The position numbers were made by a program, and so were the translations under genes. Positions 24,541 through 34,397 of a stretch of DNA of 64,000 nt are shown here, piece by piece (within the stretch, counting starts at the first letter, position 1; each line of letters starts with the position of its first letter). The DNA comes from Streptomyces sp. CB02959. Its GTDB lineage: Bacteria; Actinomycetota; Actinomycetes; Streptomycetales; Streptomycetaceae. The stretch is from assembly GCF_002803155.1 (NCBI RefSeq), contig NZ_NNBP01000004.1, positions 347,537-411,536 on the forward strand. Reading direction: 5' to 3'. The notes below the pieces were generated by a model, which was given only the letters and a program-made list of their open reading frames with translations, was not told the DNA's origin and searched no databases.

Positions 24541-24658
24541 GATCCGCGCTTGCCGCAGACCTCGCTGCCTGCGACCTGGTCATCACCCGGGGCACCCCGC
24601 CACGGAAGGAGGGTTGCCGGACAGCGGGCCGGGGCCTATCTCGCTGTCACTCGTGACC
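24541..24658 (-). ncRNA. SAM-IV riboswitch aptamer
   Basis: On the minus strand the RNA starts GGTCACGAGTGACAGCGAG, continues with CTGTCCGGCAACCCTCC, GTGGCGGGGTGCCCCGGG and TGATGACCAGG, and ends with a hairpin followed by GCGGCAAGCGCGG. These blocks, in order, are the S-adenosylmethionine-binding core and pseudoknot arms of the actinobacterial SAM-IV class, close to the mycobacterial example I remember. It lies about 200 nt upstream of the class V aminotransferase. A hairpin, GGATCCCT-CGCC-AGGGATCC (24526-24545), immediately follows and can compete with another CCCTCG/CGAGGG pairing; this may be the expression platform. SAM binding should lower expression. Confidence 0.92.
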
Positions 24659-24694
24659 TGGGCTGAATCATGCCACACGATCTTCGCCGCGCAA

Positions 24695-24721
24695 GCCCCG
24701 GTCCGCATTCCGGACCGGGGC
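24695..24721. terminator. Terminator hairpin downstream of trpD
   Basis: An 11-bp perfect stem (24695-24705 with 24711-24721) and a CATTC loop, 18 nt after the trpD stop codon. No T tract follows. It separates trpD from the SAM-IV leader that begins at 24658. Confidence 0.75.
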
Positions 24722-24738
24722 CTGCGTCACATCCGCCG

Positions 24739-25803
24739 TCAGGCGTTGCTGGCCGCCGCCCACCGCTCCAGCGTCCGCTTGGCGGCGCCCGAGTCGATCG
24801 CCTCGGCGGCCTTGCCGAGGCCGTCGCGGATCCGCTCGGTGAGCGGGGCGCCGGACGGCTCCAGGGCGGCCAGCGCGGCAGCGGAGTTCAGCAGCACCGC
24901 ATCCCGCACCGGCCCGGTCTCGCCGTCCAGCAGCCGCCGGGCCACCTCGGCGTTGTACGACGCGTCGGCGCCGCGCAGCGCCTCCACCGGGACCAGGCCG
25001 ATCCCGACGTCCCGCGGGTCGAAGGGCTCCTCGCGGACCTCGCCGTCCTGCACGATCCACACCCGGGAGGTGGCGGTGGTGGTCAGCTCGTCCAGCCCGT
25101 CGTCGCCGCGGAAGACCAGCGCCGACGAACCGCGTTCGGCCAGCACCCCGGCCAGGATCGGCGCCATCCGGGCGTCCGCGACGCCGGTCGCCTGGGCCTT
25201 GACCCGGGCCGGGTTGGTCAGCGGCCCCAGCACGTTGAAGGTCGTCCGGATGCCCAGCTGGCCGCGGGCGGCCGCCACGTGCCGCAGTGCGGGGTGGAAC
25301 TTGGCCGCGAAGCAGAAGGTGATCCCGGCCTCCTCCGCGACCTCGACGACCCGCCGCGGCGACAGGTTCAGGTTGACGCCCAGCTTCTCCAGGACGTCCG
25401 TGGCACCGCTGGTCGACGACGCGGCCCGGCTGCCGTGCTTGACGACCCTGGCTCCGGTGCCGGCGACCACGATCGACGCCATGGTGGAGATGTTGACGGT
25501 GTTCGCGCCGTCGCCGCCGGTGCCGACGATGTCGACGCTGGGGCCGGGCACCTCGATCAGGCTGGCGTGCGCGTACATCGTCCGGACCAGACCGGAGATC
25601 TCCGCGACCGTCTCGCCCTTGGCGCGCAGTGCGACCGCGAAGCCGGCGATCTGCGCGTCGGTGGCCTCGCCGCGCATGATCCGGTCCATGACCCAGGCGG
25701 TGTCGTCGGCGGTGAGGTCGTGGCCGTCGAGGAGTGCGTTCAGTACGGCCGGCCAGGTGCGGTCCGCCACGCTGCCGCCGCCTGCCGGGGTCACAACGTT
25801 CAT
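24739..25803 (-). CDS. trpD: Anthranilate phosphoribosyltransferase
   Basis: Transfers phosphoribose from PRPP to anthranilate in tryptophan synthesis. It has 354 residues, the standard TrpD length. Key motifs are the PRPP loop [32 protein letters not shown] (anthranilate site), [11 protein letters not shown] and the acidic [11 protein letters not shown]. The ATG at 25801-25803 has AGGAG 8 nt upstream; an ATG at 25842 would add 13 residues without better support. The gene stands apart from other trp genes, as is usual in Streptomyces, between the respiratory operon and the SAM-IV gene. Confidence 0.95.
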   Translation of the reverse strand: MNVVTPAGGGSVADRTWPAVLNALLDGHDLTADDTAWVMDRIMRGEATDAQIAGFAVALRAKGETVAEISGLVRTMYAHASLIEVPGPSVDIVGTGGDGANTVNISTMASIVVAGTGARVVKHGSRAASSTSGATDVLEKLGVNLNLSPRRVVEVAEEAGITFCFAAKFHPALRHVAAARGQLGIRTTFNVLGPLTNPARVKAQATGVADARMAPILAGVLAERGSSALVFRGDDGLDELTTTATSRVWIVQDGEVREEPFDPRDVGIGLVPVEALRGADASYNAEVARRLLDGETGPVRDAVLLNSAAALAALEPSGAPLTERIRDGLGKAAEAIDSGAAKRTLERWAAASNA

Positions 25804-25865
25804 GGTCCACGCTCCTGGTTGGTCTCCTGCTTGTGCCGTCACCCTATCTAGGTCCGGGCATGCCG

Positions 25866-25898
25866 GAGGGCCCCGTCCTCTTCGTGGACGGGGCCCTC
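25866..25898. terminator. Terminator of the qcrCAB operon
   Basis: A 13-bp perfect stem (25866-25878 with 25886-25898) with a 7-nt loop, 45 nt past the qcrB stop codon and ahead of trpD. GC-only, no T tract. Confidence 0.75.
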
Positions 25899-25943
25899 TG
25901 GGTGGCGTACTACCAGCGGTGCGCGGTGTCGCGCCCGCGGGGA

Positions 25944-27581
25944 TCAGTGGTGGCCGTGGCCGCTGGTGATCTCCTTGTACTCCTCGACGGTCGGCTTGGG
26001 GATGACGTTGTCCTCGCCGTAGTAGCCCTTGGAGAGCTTGGCGCGCAGCTTCTGCGTGCGCTTGATCTTGCGGCGGACGCCGTTCTCGTCGACCTCGGGA
26101 CCGAGCGCGAGCGGCTCGGGCTGCTCGTGCTGCGTGAGGACGTGCAGCTGCTCCTGGTTGAGCGGCTCGTGGACCTCGATGAACTCACCGTGCGGCAGGC
26201 GCTTGATGATGCCGGACTCGCGTCCGTGCAGCACCTTGTCCTTGTCGCGGCGCTGGAGGCCCAGGCAGATCCGCTTGGTGGCGATGAAGGCCAGCACCGG
26301 CCCGACGAAGAACGCGATCCGGACGAACCAGGTGATCGAGTTGATCGACAGGTGGAAGTGGGTGGCCCACAGGTCGTTGCCGCCACCGATCAGCATCACG
26401 AAGTACGCGACGAGCCAGGCCACACCGAAGCCGGTGCGGGTGGGCACGTTGCGCGGGCGGTCCAGGATGTGGTGCTCGCGCTTGTCGCCGCGGACCCAGG
26501 ACTCGATGAACGGGTACACCGCGATGGCGACCAGGACCAGCGGGAAGACCAGGATCGGGATCAGCACACCGAAGTTGATGGTGTGGCCCCAGAAGTTCCA
26601 CTCCCAGCCCGGCATGACACGCACCAGGCCCTCGGCGAAGCCCATGTACCAGTCCGGCTGCGCACCGGTGGACACCTGGTCCGGCCGGTACGGGCCGATG
26701 GCCCACACGGGGTTGATGCTGGCGACCGCGGCGATCACCGAGATCACACCGAAGACCAGGAAGAAGAAGCCTCCGGCCTTGGCCATGTAGACCGGCAGCA
26801 GCGGCATGCCGACCACGTTGTTGTTGGTCTTGCCGGCACCCGGGAACTGCGTGTGCTTGTGGTAGAAGACCAGGATCAGGTGGGCCACCAGCAGGCCGAG
26901 CATGATGCCCGGCAGCAGCAGCACGTGGACCGTGAAGAACCGCGGGATGATGTCGTGCCCGGGGAACTCGCCGCCGAAGATGAACATCTGCAGGTACGAG
27001 CCGACCAGCGGCATCGCCAGGATGACGCCCTCGATGAAGCGGACACCGGTGCCGGACAGCAGGTCGTCGGGGAGCGAGTAACCGGTGAAGCCGGTGAACA
27101 TGCCCAGGACGAACAGCAGGAAGCCGAAGAGCCAGTTGACCTCACGCGGCTTGCGGAACGCACCGGTGAAGAACACCCGCATCATGTGGACCATCATCGC
27201 GGCCAGGAAGACCAGCGCCGCCCAGTGGTGGATCTGCCGGATCAGCAGACCACCGCGGACGTCGAAGCTGATGTTCAGCGTCGACTCGAAGGCCTGGGTC
27301 ATCCTGATCCCGTGCATCGGCACGTAGGACCCGTGGTAGGTGACCTCGGCCATGCTCGGGTGGAAGAACAGCGTCAGGTAGACACCGGTCAGGATGATGA
27401 TGATGAAGCTGTAGAGCGCGACCTCACCCAGCATGAAGGACCAGTGGTCCGGGAAGATCTTGCGCATGTTGGACTTGGCGAGGCTGTAGATACCCAGCCG
27501 GCCGTCGGCCCAGTCGGCGATCCGCTCGCCCCGCGGCGCTTGGCCACGACGCGCAGTGGTCGCGGTTGTCTCGTTACTCAT
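25944..27581 (-). CDS. qcrB: Cytochrome bc1 complex cytochrome b subunit QcrB
   Basis: Membrane core of the menaquinol:cytochrome c oxidoreductase, carrying both b hemes and the Qo/Qi sites. 545 residues, the long actinobacterial form. Visible features include the helix with [20 protein letters not shown] and [16 protein letters not shown], the heme-ligating [19 protein letters not shown] and the Qo PDW motif in [10 protein letters not shown] (the actinobacterial equivalent of PEWY). A C-terminal soluble extension ends GHGHH. The ATG at 27579-27581 overlaps the qcrA stop codon by 4 nt. It forms a supercomplex with the aa3 oxidase encoded nearby. Confidence 0.96.
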   Translation of the reverse strand: MSNETTATTARRGQAPRGERIADWADGRLGIYSLAKSNMRKIFPDHWSFMLGEVALYSFIIIILTGVYLTLFFHPSMAEVTYHGSYVPMHGIRMTQAFESTLNISFDVRGGLLIRQIHHWAALVFLAAMMVHMMRVFFTGAFRKPREVNWLFGFLLFVLGMFTGFTGYSLPDDLLSGTGVRFIEGVILAMPLVGSYLQMFIFGGEFPGHDIIPRFFTVHVLLLPGIMLGLLVAHLILVFYHKHTQFPGAGKTNNNVVGMPLLPVYMAKAGGFFFLVFGVISVIAAVASINPVWAIGPYRPDQVSTGAQPDWYMGFAEGLVRVMPGWEWNFWGHTINFGVLIPILVFPLVLVAIAVYPFIESWVRGDKREHHILDRPRNVPTRTGFGVAWLVAYFVMLIGGGNDLWATHFHLSINSITWFVRIAFFVGPVLAFIATKRICLGLQRRDKDKVLHGRESGIIKRLPHGEFIEVHEPLNQEQLHVLTQHEQPEPLALGPEVDENGVRRKIKRTQKLRAKLSKGYYGEDNVIPKPTVEEYKEITSGHGHH

Positions 27582-28621
27582 CCGCGCTCCCAGAAGCTCG
27601 GGCCGACGGGCTCCGCGAACTCGCTTACGGCCTCAAGGAAGCCGTCCTTCACCGTGATGTGCAGCTGCGGCAGGGGGTGTCCGGCCGGACCGAAGATCAC
27701 CCGACCACCGTCGGAAAGGTCGAAGGTCGACTGGTGGCAGGGGCAGAGCACGTGGTGCGTCTGCTGCTCGTACAGGCTGATCGGGCAACCCACGTGGGTG
27801 CAGATCTTCGAGTAGGCCACGATGCCATCGTGCGACCAGGCGAGTTCCTGCTTGTCCTTGATGTTCTGCGGCTGGATCCGCACGAGCATCAGGGCGTCCT
27901 TGGCGATCTTGTTCGCGAAGTTCTCGTCGTCCTCCTCCAGGCCCTCGGGCTTGGCGAAGGTGAGAGAACCGACCGCGATGTCCTCGGGACGCAGCGGGAG
28001 GTTGGTCGACTGGTTGACCAGGCGGATGCCCTTCTTCCAGCCGGTGGTCCGCAGCTTCTTCTCGGGCAGCGGGCCGAGGTCGCGCAGCAGGACGACGCCG
28101 GAGAGCGGCACCAGGGCCAGCGCACCGAACATCGTGTTGCGGATCAGCTTCCGCCGACCGAGCTGCGACTCCTTGGCACCGGCCGCGAAGTCGGCCATGA
28201 CCTTGGCCTTGACGTCGGGCGTGGCCTCGATCGGGTGCCGCTCGTCGGCGACCTCCTCGTCCGACATCAGCGTGCGGGCCCAGTGGACCGCGCCGGCGCC
28301 GATGCAGAAGAGCGCCACGCCCAGGGTCAGACCGAGGGCGAAGTTCAGCCCGCTGACATGACCGATCGGGAAGATGTAGACGATCTTGTCGATCGGGATG
28401 GCCACGTACGACGCGATGAACGCGACGGTGGCGAGCATGGACACCAGGAAGAGCATGGCGACGGTGCGCTCGGAGCGCCTGGCGGCCCGCTCGTCGATGT
28501 CCTGGATGCGGTGCTCGTGGGGCGGCAGCCCGGGGTCGGCGAAGGGGTTGTCCGCCTTCCCTACCGCGCCCTCGTGAGCCGTCTCCCGCTCACTGGGAAG
28601 GTTTTCTTCTGTCTCACTCAT
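27578..28621 (-). CDS. qcrA: Cytochrome bc1 complex Rieske iron-sulfur subunit QcrA
   Basis: 347 residues with three transmembrane helices, as in other actinobacterial QcrA proteins (about 55-75, 90-115, 160-180). The Rieske [2Fe-2S] site is CTHVGC (C274, H276, C279) and CPCHQS (C293, C295 or C293/H296 ligand set). The ATG at 28619-28621 overlaps qcrC's stop codon by 4 nt, and the gene's own stop overlaps qcrB by 4 nt, so qcrC-qcrA-qcrB are translated as a chain. An upstream in-frame ATG at 28675 lies inside qcrC and is unlikely. Confidence 0.96.
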   Translation of the reverse strand: MSETEENLPSERETAHEGAVGKADNPFADPGLPPHEHRIQDIDERAARRSERTVAMLFLVSMLATVAFIASYVAIPIDKIVYIFPIGHVSGLNFALGLTLGVALFCIGAGAVHWARTLMSDEEVADERHPIEATPDVKAKVMADFAAGAKESQLGRRKLIRNTMFGALALVPLSGVVLLRDLGPLPEKKLRTTGWKKGIRLVNQSTNLPLRPEDIAVGSLTFAKPEGLEEDDENFANKIAKDALMLVRIQPQNIKDKQELAWSHDGIVAYSKICTHVGCPISLYEQQTHHVLCPCHQSTFDLSDGGRVIFGPAGHPLPQLHITVKDGFLEAVSEFAEPVGPSFWERG

Positions 28622-29427
28622 GACTTCTTGGCCTTCGTAGTCCGGGCTGCGACCCAGATGGCGACCGCGACACACGCACCCAGGCCGAAGATGTAGCCGA
28701 AGAGACCTTCGGTCACCGGGCCCAGACCACCGAGTTCCATACCGCCGGGGCTCGCGGTCTTGTCGCCGTTGACGGCGCCGAGGTACGCGACGATGTCCTT
28801 CTTGTTCTGCGGGCTCAGCGTGCCGTCACCGAAGGAGGGCATGTTCTGCGGGCCGGTCTGCATGGCCTCGTAGATGTGCTTGGGGTCCACGCCCTCGAGC
28901 GTCGGTGCGTACTTGCCGTTGGTGAGGGCGCCGCCCTTACCGGTGAAGTTGTGGCACTGGGCGCAGTTGGTGCGGAACAGCTCGCCGCCCTTGCCGATGT
29001 CCGCGCCGTCCGCGCTGTACTGCGACTTGTCGGGCACGGACGGGCCCGGGCCCAGCGACGCGACGTAGGCCGCGAGCTGGTCGATCTGGGCGTTGTTGTA
29101 GATGTTCCGCTTCCGCGGCACCTGGGCGCCGGGCTGCTGGGCCGGCATACGGCCGGTGCCCACCTGGAAGTCGACGGCGGCAGCGCCCACGCCGACCAGG
29201 CTCGGGCCGTCGGAGGTGCCCTGACCGCCGGTGCCGTGGCAGCTTGCGCAGCCCACGGCGAAGAGCTTCTTGCCCTCCTTGATGGCAAGAGACTGGGCGG
29301 TGTCATCGGCTTGAGCCTTGTCCGCCGGCGCGAACGCGGCGTACAGCCCCCCAGTGACCGCCAGCGCGAAGAGTAGGACGACGAGCGCCGCCAGCGGATG
29401 GCGCCGTCGTGCGGAGAGCTTTTTCAC
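28618..29427 (-). CDS. qcrC: Cytochrome bc1 complex diheme cytochrome c subunit QcrC
   Basis: 269 residues anchored by an N-terminal and a C-terminal helix. It has two c-type heme sites, CASCH (C60, C63, H64) and CAQCH (C155, C158, H159). Actinobacteria lack a soluble cytochrome c; this diheme subunit passes electrons directly to the CuA centre of CtaC. The GTG at 29425-29427 has GGGG about 7 nt upstream. First gene of the qcrCAB chain and 76 nt downstream of ctaE, so probably one ctaE-qcrCAB operon. Confidence 0.96.
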   Translation of the reverse strand: MKKLSARRRHPLAALVVLLFALAVTGGLYAAFAPADKAQADDTAQSLAIKEGKKLFAVGCASCHGTGGQGTSDGPSLVGVGAAAVDFQVGTGRMPAQQPGAQVPRKRNIYNNAQIDQLAAYVASLGPGPSVPDKSQYSADGADIGKGGELFRTNCAQCHNFTGKGGALTNGKYAPTLEGVDPKHIYEAMQTGPQNMPSFGDGTLSPQNKKDIVAYLGAVNGDKTASPGGMELGGLGPVTEGLFGYIFGLGACVAVAIWVAARTTKAKKS

Positions 29428-29503
29428 GGATTACCCCGGTGTCAGGATCTTCTGCGTCGATGCTTGGCTGTGTCTGTCCGATATGCGAGTCCGGTCGGAC
29501 CTC

Positions 29504-30124
29504 TTACCGGATCAGGTAGATCGTGGCGAAGAGGCCGATCCAGACGACATCGACGAAGTGCCAGTAGTAGGACACGACGATGGCCGCGGTGGCCTGTGTG
29601 TGGGTGAACCTCTTGGCCGCGTACGTCCTGCCCAGGACCAGCAGGAAGGCGATCAGACCGCCTGTCACGTGCAGTCCGTGGAAACCGGTGGTCAGGTAGA
29701 ACACCGAGCCGTACGGGCCGGACGAGAGCGAGAGGCCCTCGTGCTTGACCAGCTCCGTGTACTCGAAGACCTGACCGCCGATGAAGATGGCACCCATGAT
29801 GAAGGTGATCACGAACCAGGTTCGCAGCTTCTTGACGTCGCCGCGCTCGGCGGCGAAAACGCCGAGCTGACACGTCAGGGAGCTGAGCACCAGGATCGTG
29901 GTGTTGGTCGCGGAGAACGGAAGATTCAGCGCATCAGCGGAGTGCTTCCAATACGCCTCGCCCGTCACCGATCGAAGGGTGAAGTACATCGCGAAGAGGG
30001 CCGCGAAGAACATCAGCTCGGAACTCAGCCAGATGATGGTTCCGACGCTGGTGAGGTTCGGCCGATTGACCGACGGGTGCGCGTGCCCGGTTTCTACTGT
30101 CGTTGCTGTCGCCACGACCGACAT
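29504..30124 (-). CDS. ctaE: Cytochrome c oxidase subunit III
   Basis: 206-residue polytopic membrane protein of the aa3-type oxidase. Typical subunit III segments are [22 protein letters not shown], the [18 protein letters not shown] helix and the C-terminal [19 protein letters not shown]. No redox centre is carried; the subunit stabilises proton uptake and assembly. The ATG is at 30122-30124 and I see no strong ribosome binding site. It heads the operon leading to qcrCAB. Confidence 0.95.
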   Translation of the reverse strand: MSVVATATTVETGHAHPSVNRPNLTSVGTIIWLSSELMFFAALFAMYFTLRSVTGEAYWKHSADALNLPFSATNTTILVLSSLTCQLGVFAAERGDVKKLRTWFVITFIMGAIFIGGQVFEYTELVKHEGLSLSSGPYGSVFYLTTGFHGLHVTGGLIAFLLVLGRTYAAKRFTHTQATAAIVVSYYWHFVDVVWIGLFATIYLIR

Positions 30125-30407
30125 TATGTCGGTCGCTTATCCCGCCCTCACTCCGGGGGGTGCCGTTCGGTGTGTCAAGGCCATATGCCCTGCTCGTTCG
30201 GGCCGGCCCGGTGGTCGCCCGAAGGGGGGAAGTACGCACCGCCGCACAGCGCACGGGCCCCGGGAAAGCCGGTCCTGACGAGCCGTCGGCCGCATTTCGG
30301 GGCCGTACGGACTCTCCTGCCGAGGGCCCGTCCGGGAGTAGCATCGCGCAACGGTTTGATCCGGAGCCGTAGCCGCTACGAAGGTCCGCGACAAAGGTGG
30401 AGGAACG
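30125..30407. promoter_or_regulatory. Divergent promoter region, ctaE / receiver-like gene
   Basis: 283 nt between divergent starts. It should contain the promoter of ctaE-qcrCAB on one strand and that of the receiver-like gene on the other. I cannot assign -10/-35 elements with confidence, and I see no RNA gene or hairpin. Confidence 0.4.
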
Positions 30408-30821
30408 ATGCAGGCGACTGCCACGGTGCTGGTCTACAGCGACAACGCCAACACCCGCGAGCAGGTCCGGCTGGCGGCCGGGCGGCGCCCGGCCCCCGAT
30501 GCCCCGCAGATCGAGATCCTGGAGTGCGCGACCGCCCCGGCGGTCCTGGAGGCCCTGGAGCAGGGCGGGATCGACGTCTGCGTACTGGACGGCGAGACGG
30601 CACCGGCGGGCGGTATGGGCGTCTGCCGGCAGATCAAGGACGAGATCTTCCAGTGCCCGCCGGTGCTGCTGCTGATCGGGCGTCCGCAGGACGCCTGGCT
30701 GGCCACGTGGAGCCGCGCGGACGCCGCGGTGACCCATCCCCTCGACCCGGTGGCGTTCGCCGAAGCACTGGCCGGGCTGCTGCGCCGCCGCCGACTGGTC
30801 CAGGACGTGGTGCCGGCCTGA
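30408..30821 (+). CDS. Degenerate CheY-like receiver domain protein
   Basis: 137 residues with a receiver-like beta-alpha pattern. TVLVYSDNANT replaces the usual acidic pair with SDN. VCVLDGE keeps an Asp at the phosphoacceptor position, VLLLIGRPQDAW has Gly where Thr/Ser is expected, and AVTHPLDP has His where the conserved Lys precedes Pro. Phosphorylation-driven switching is therefore doubtful. There is no output domain. The ATG has GGAGG 4-5 nt upstream. It lies between the ctaE operon and an L,D-transpeptidase gene; its role is unknown. Confidence 0.75.
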   Translation: MQATATVLVYSDNANTREQVRLAAGRRPAPDAPQIEILECATAPAVLEALEQGGIDVCVLDGETAPAGGMGVCRQIKDEIFQCPPVLLLIGRPQDAWLATWSRADAAVTHPLDPVAFAEALAGLLRRRRLVQDVVPA

Positions 30822-30863
30822 GCAAGGCCCGCCAGGGGTCCCTGAGCGGCCCCTGAGCGGCGC

Positions 30864-32141
30864 TCAGACCTGTGGGCGCAGCCGGGCGTCGGCGGCAGGG
30901 TTCTGCTCCCGCTCGGCCGCGCCTGTGGTCGTGGAGGCCCTGTTCTTGAGCGCGCTGCCGGAGCGCCAGTCCTTCCAGGGCATGTTCCAGTCGCCGAAGC
31001 CGTTGTCGAACGGCGTCATGGTGTCGCCGCCGCTGTTGACGACCCTGACGATGTCGCCGACCCGGACGGTGTTGAAGAACCACTGGGCGTTGCCGGTGGA
31101 CATGCCGGTGCAGCCGTGGCTGACGTTCGCGGCGCCCTGGGAGCCGACCGACCAGGGCGCGGCGTGCACGTACTCGCCGCTCCAGGTCACCCGGGTGGCC
31201 CAGTGGACCGGCAGGTCGTAGGCGTCCGAACTCCCGGCGGCGATGCCGACGGTGGCGCTGCGCATCCGGACGAAGCTCTCCTTGCCGAGCACGACCTTGA
31301 CGCCGTTGCGGGTGGAGAAGCCGGGCTTGCCGGTGGTGACCGGGATGGTGTTGATGGCCTTGCCGTTGCGCAGCACGGTCATCTGGTGCGCGGCGGCGTC
31401 GGTGACGGCCTCGATCCGGTCGCCGGTGGTGAGTCGGACCGGCTTGGCGGGGCCGCCGTAGAGCCCCCCGGAGATCTTCAGGCCGTCGAGGTTGCTGTGG
31501 ACGGCGACGCTGGCGTGGGCGGGCCAGTAGTCCTTGGGGCGGAAGTGCAGTTTCTTGCCGTCCACCCAGTGCCAGGCGCCCTCCACGCGGGGCGTGGAGT
31601 CGACCTTCAGGGCGCTTTCGACGACGGCCCGGGCCTCGGGGTCGGTGATCGGTTTGCTGAGTTCGGCGGTGATCGGCTGGCCGACGCCGTACTCGCCGGT
31701 CTCCGGGCCGAACTTGACGGTCAGCCGGTCGTCCGCGTCCTTGGTGTTGACCACCAGGGTCTTGCGGCCCGGGGTGCCGTCCTCCTCCTCGGTGCTGACC
31801 TGCACCGTGTAGCGCGTACCGGCGGCCAGTGGCACGGTGGTGCGCCAGTGCCGGCCGTCGGCGCTCAGTTCGCCGCGGACGTAGCGGCCGGTGGAGTCGG
31901 CGGCGGTCACATCCGTGATCCGGGATTCGTCGCCCTTGAGGGAGACCTCAAGCGGCTTGTCGGGGTCCGCCTTGTGTCTGCCGTCCGCCGGGATGTTCGC
32001 CGATATCTGGTCGGACGCGTCGTAGGGATTGACCGAGAGCGATTCCGACGACGAGCCCCCGCACGCGGTGGTGCTCACCGCGAGGGGCACGAGCAGGAGG
32101 CCGCAGCTCAGCACCGTCCGGGTTCGAGGTCTGTGACTCAT
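30864..32141 (-). CDS. L,D-transpeptidase lipoprotein
   Basis: Exported lipoprotein of 425 residues, expected to form 3-3 crosslinks in peptidoglycan. The lipobox is STTAC with C27. Two Ig-like domains (about 60-255) resemble those of mycobacterial LdtMt2. The YkuD catalytic domain (about 255-380) ends with the SHGC motif (H342, C344), preceded by H326. A variable tail follows. The ATG at 32139-32141 gives a normal signal peptide; upstream in-frame ATG at 32210 would bury it. Located between the ctaE and ctaCDF blocks, convergent with the receiver-like gene (42-nt gap). Confidence 0.9.
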   Translation of the reverse strand: MSHRPRTRTVLSCGLLLVPLAVSTTACGGSSSESLSVNPYDASDQISANIPADGRHKADPDKPLEVSLKGDESRITDVTAADSTGRYVRGELSADGRHWRTTVPLAAGTRYTVQVSTEEEDGTPGRKTLVVNTKDADDRLTVKFGPETGEYGVGQPITAELSKPITDPEARAVVESALKVDSTPRVEGAWHWVDGKKLHFRPKDYWPAHASVAVHSNLDGLKISGGLYGGPAKPVRLTTGDRIEAVTDAAAHQMTVLRNGKAINTIPVTTGKPGFSTRNGVKVVLGKESFVRMRSATVGIAAGSSDAYDLPVHWATRVTWSGEYVHAAPWSVGSQGAANVSHGCTGMSTGNAQWFFNTVRVGDIVRVVNSGGDTMTPFDNGFGDWNMPWKDWRSGSALKNRASTTTGAAEREQNPAADARLRPQV

Positions 32142-32271
32142 GCCCCAAACGTACGAAGAATCCCTTTCGGCGGCGCGCTGGAGGACTGCAAACGGGTCGG
32201 GCCCGGACACCTGTTGAGGTGTCCGGGCCCGACCGTGCGGCGTGTCTGCCGCGGTTCTCGCCTGGTGCGTA

Positions 32272-32670
32272 CTACTGGGTGCGGTTCTCGCCGCGGTAGT
32301 ACTCGAAGACCCAGCCGAAGAGACCCACGAGGATCACCGGCAGGGAGAAGTACAGCAGCCAGAAGCCGAAGACGACGCCCAGGAAGGCGAGCGCGCCACC
32401 GACGGCGAGGGAGAGCGGCTGCCAGCTGTGCGGGCTGAAGAAGCCCAGCTCACCGGCGTCGTCCGCGACCTCGGCGTCCTCGTTGTCCTGGGCACCCGCG
32501 TCGACCCGCCGGGCCGTGAAGGCCAGGTAGTAGCCGACCATGATGCACAGGCCGAAGGCCAGGAAGAGCGCCGTGGTACCGGCCGGCTCCTTCGACCACA
32601 CGCCATAGACGATCGCCATGGCGAGGACGAAGACGCTCAGCCAGATGAACATCTTGCCCTGGATCTTCAC
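32272..32670 (-). CDS. ctaF: Cytochrome c oxidase subunit IV, actinobacterial type
   Basis: 132 residues with four hydrophobic helices ([19 protein letters not shown]; a second near 33-50; two at 88-122). This matches actinobacterial CtaF, a small non-catalytic oxidase subunit. The GTG at 32668-32670 overlaps the ctaD stop codon (GTGA), so ctaC-ctaD-ctaF are translationally coupled. Confidence 0.92.
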   Translation of the reverse strand: MKIQGKMFIWLSVFVLAMAIVYGVWSKEPAGTTALFLAFGLCIMVGYYLAFTARRVDAGAQDNEDAEVADDAGELGFFSPHSWQPLSLAVGGALAFLGVVFGFWLLYFSLPVILVGLFGWVFEYYRGENRTQ

Positions 32671-34397
32671 TTGCCCGCCTCCTTGCCGCCGGCCAGCGCC
32701 TTGTCACCCTCGCGGCCGTTGTGCAGCGCGTCCAGCGCCGCGATCTCCGGGTGGTGCAGATCGAACGCCGGGGATTCGGAGCGAATACGCGGCAGGGTGA
32801 GGAAGTTGTGCCGCGGCGGCGGGCAGGACGTCGCCCACTCCAGCGAACGGCCGTAGCCCCACGGGTCGTCCACCTCGATCTTCTCGCCGTACTTGGCGGT
32901 CTTCCAGACGTTGTAGAGGAACGGCAGGATCGACATGCCCAGCAGGAACGAGCTGATGGTCGAGATGGTGTTCAGCGTGGTGAAACCGTCGGCGGCGAGG
33001 TAGTCCGCGTACCGGCGGGGCATGCCCTCGGCGCCCAGCCAGTGCTGGACCAGGAACGTGCCGTGGAAACCGATGAACAGCGTCCAGAACGTGATCTTGC
33101 CGAGCCGCTCGTCGAGCATCTTGCCGGTGAACTTCGGCCACCAGAAGTGGAAGCCGGCGAACATCGCGAAGACGACCGTGCCGAAGACCACGTAGTGGAA
33201 GTGGGCCACGACGAAGTACGAGTCGGAGATGTGGAAGTCCATCGGGGGCGACGCCAGGATGACGCCGGTCAGACCACCGAAGGTGAAGGTGATCAGGAAG
33301 CCGATCGCCCAGAGCATCGGCGTCTCGAAGGACAGCGAGCCCTTCCACATCGTGCCGATCCAGTTGAAGAACTTCACACCGGTCGGAACGGCGATGAGGA
33401 ACGTCATGAAGGAGAAGAACGGCAGCAGGACTCCGCCGGTCACATACATGTGGTGCGCCCACACCGTCACCGAAAGGCCGGCGATGGAAATCGTCGCGGC
33501 GATCAGACCGATGTAACCGAACATCGGCTTCCGGGAGAAGACCGGAATGACCTCGGAAATGATGCCGAAGAACGGTAGGGCGATGATGTACACCTCTGGA
33601 TGGCCGAAGAACCAGAAGAGGTGTTGCCAGAGCAATGCGCCGCCATTGGCCGCGTCAAATACATGGGCACCGAATTTACGGTCCGCCTCCAGGGCGAACA
33701 GCGCGGCGGCCAGCACCGGGAAGGCGAGCAGGACCAGCACACCGGTCAGCAGCACGTTCCAGGTGAAGATCGGCATCCGGAACATCGTCATGCCCGGGGC
33801 GCGCATGCAGATGATGGTGGTGATGAAGTTGACCGAACCGAGGATCGTGCCGAAGCCGGAGAAGGCCAGACCCATGATCCACATGTCGGCGCCGACGCCC
33901 GGCGAACGCACCGCGTCCGAGAGCGGCGAGTAGGCGAACCAGCCGAAGTCCGCGGCACCCTGCGGGGTGAGGAAGCCGGCGACCGCGATCAGCGAGCCGA
34001 AGAGGTAGAGCCAGTAGGCGAACATGTTCAGCCGCGGGAACGCCACGTCGGGCGCGCCGATCTGGAGCGGCATGATCCAGTTCGCGAATCCGGCGAACAA
34101 CGGCGTCGCGAACATCAGCAGCATGATCGTGCCATGCATCGTGAACGCCTGGTTGAACTGCTCGTTCGACATGATCTGCGTACCCGGGCGGGCCAGCTCG
34201 GCGCGCATGAGGAGCGCCATGATGCCGCCGATGCAGAAGAACGCGAACGACGTGACCAGGTACATCGTGCCGATGGTCTTGTGGTCAGTGGTCGTGAGCC
34301 ACTTGACGGCAGCGATACCGGGTTGCTTCTTGCGTACGGGTGGTGCTGCCGGAGCCGATTCGGCGGCGGCACCCTGAGGTTCGTTGAGGATGCTCAC
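32667..34397 (-). CDS. ctaD: Cytochrome c oxidase subunit I
   Basis: Catalytic subunit of the aa3-type oxidase, with 12 helices, heme a, heme a3 and CuB. 576 residues. Seen here: [14 protein letters not shown] (heme a ligand region), [14 protein letters not shown] with CuB His and the cross-linked Tyr, [10 protein letters not shown] (CuB His pair) and [11 protein letters not shown] (heme a/a3 His ligands). The GTG at 34395-34397 overlaps ctaC's TGA by 4 nt. Middle gene of the ctaC-ctaD-ctaF operon. Confidence 0.97.
   Translation of the reverse strand: MSILNEPQGAAAESAPAAPPVRKKQPGIAAVKWLTTTDHKTIGTMYLVTSFAFFCIGGIMALLMRAELARPGTQIMSNEQFNQAFTMHGTIMLLMFATPLFAGFANWIMPLQIGAPDVAFPRLNMFAYWLYLFGSLIAVAGFLTPQGAADFGWFAYSPLSDAVRSPGVGADMWIMGLAFSGFGTILGSVNFITTIICMRAPGMTMFRMPIFTWNVLLTGVLVLLAFPVLAAALFALEADRKFGAHVFDAANGGALLWQHLFWFFGHPEVYIIALPFFGIISEVIPVFSRKPMFGYIGLIAATISIAGLSVTVWAHHMYVTGGVLLPFFSFMTFLIAVPTGVKFFNWIGTMWKGSLSFETPMLWAIGFLITFTFGGLTGVILASPPMDFHISDSYFVVAHFHYVVFGTVVFAMFAGFHFWWPKFTGKMLDERLGKITFWTLFIGFHGTFLVQHWLGAEGMPRRYADYLAADGFTTLNTISTISSFLLGMSILPFLYNVWKTAKYGEKIEVDDPWGYGRSLEWATSCPPPRHNFLTLPRIRSESPAFDLHHPEIAALDALHNGREGDKALAGGKEAGK

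Noticed and set aside
24541..24658. SAM-I (S-box) riboswitch
   Set aside because: The CGGCAACC/GGGTGCC core is shared with S-box RNAs, but the full order of elements and the 3' pseudoknot segment GCGGCAAGCGCGG match SAM-IV.
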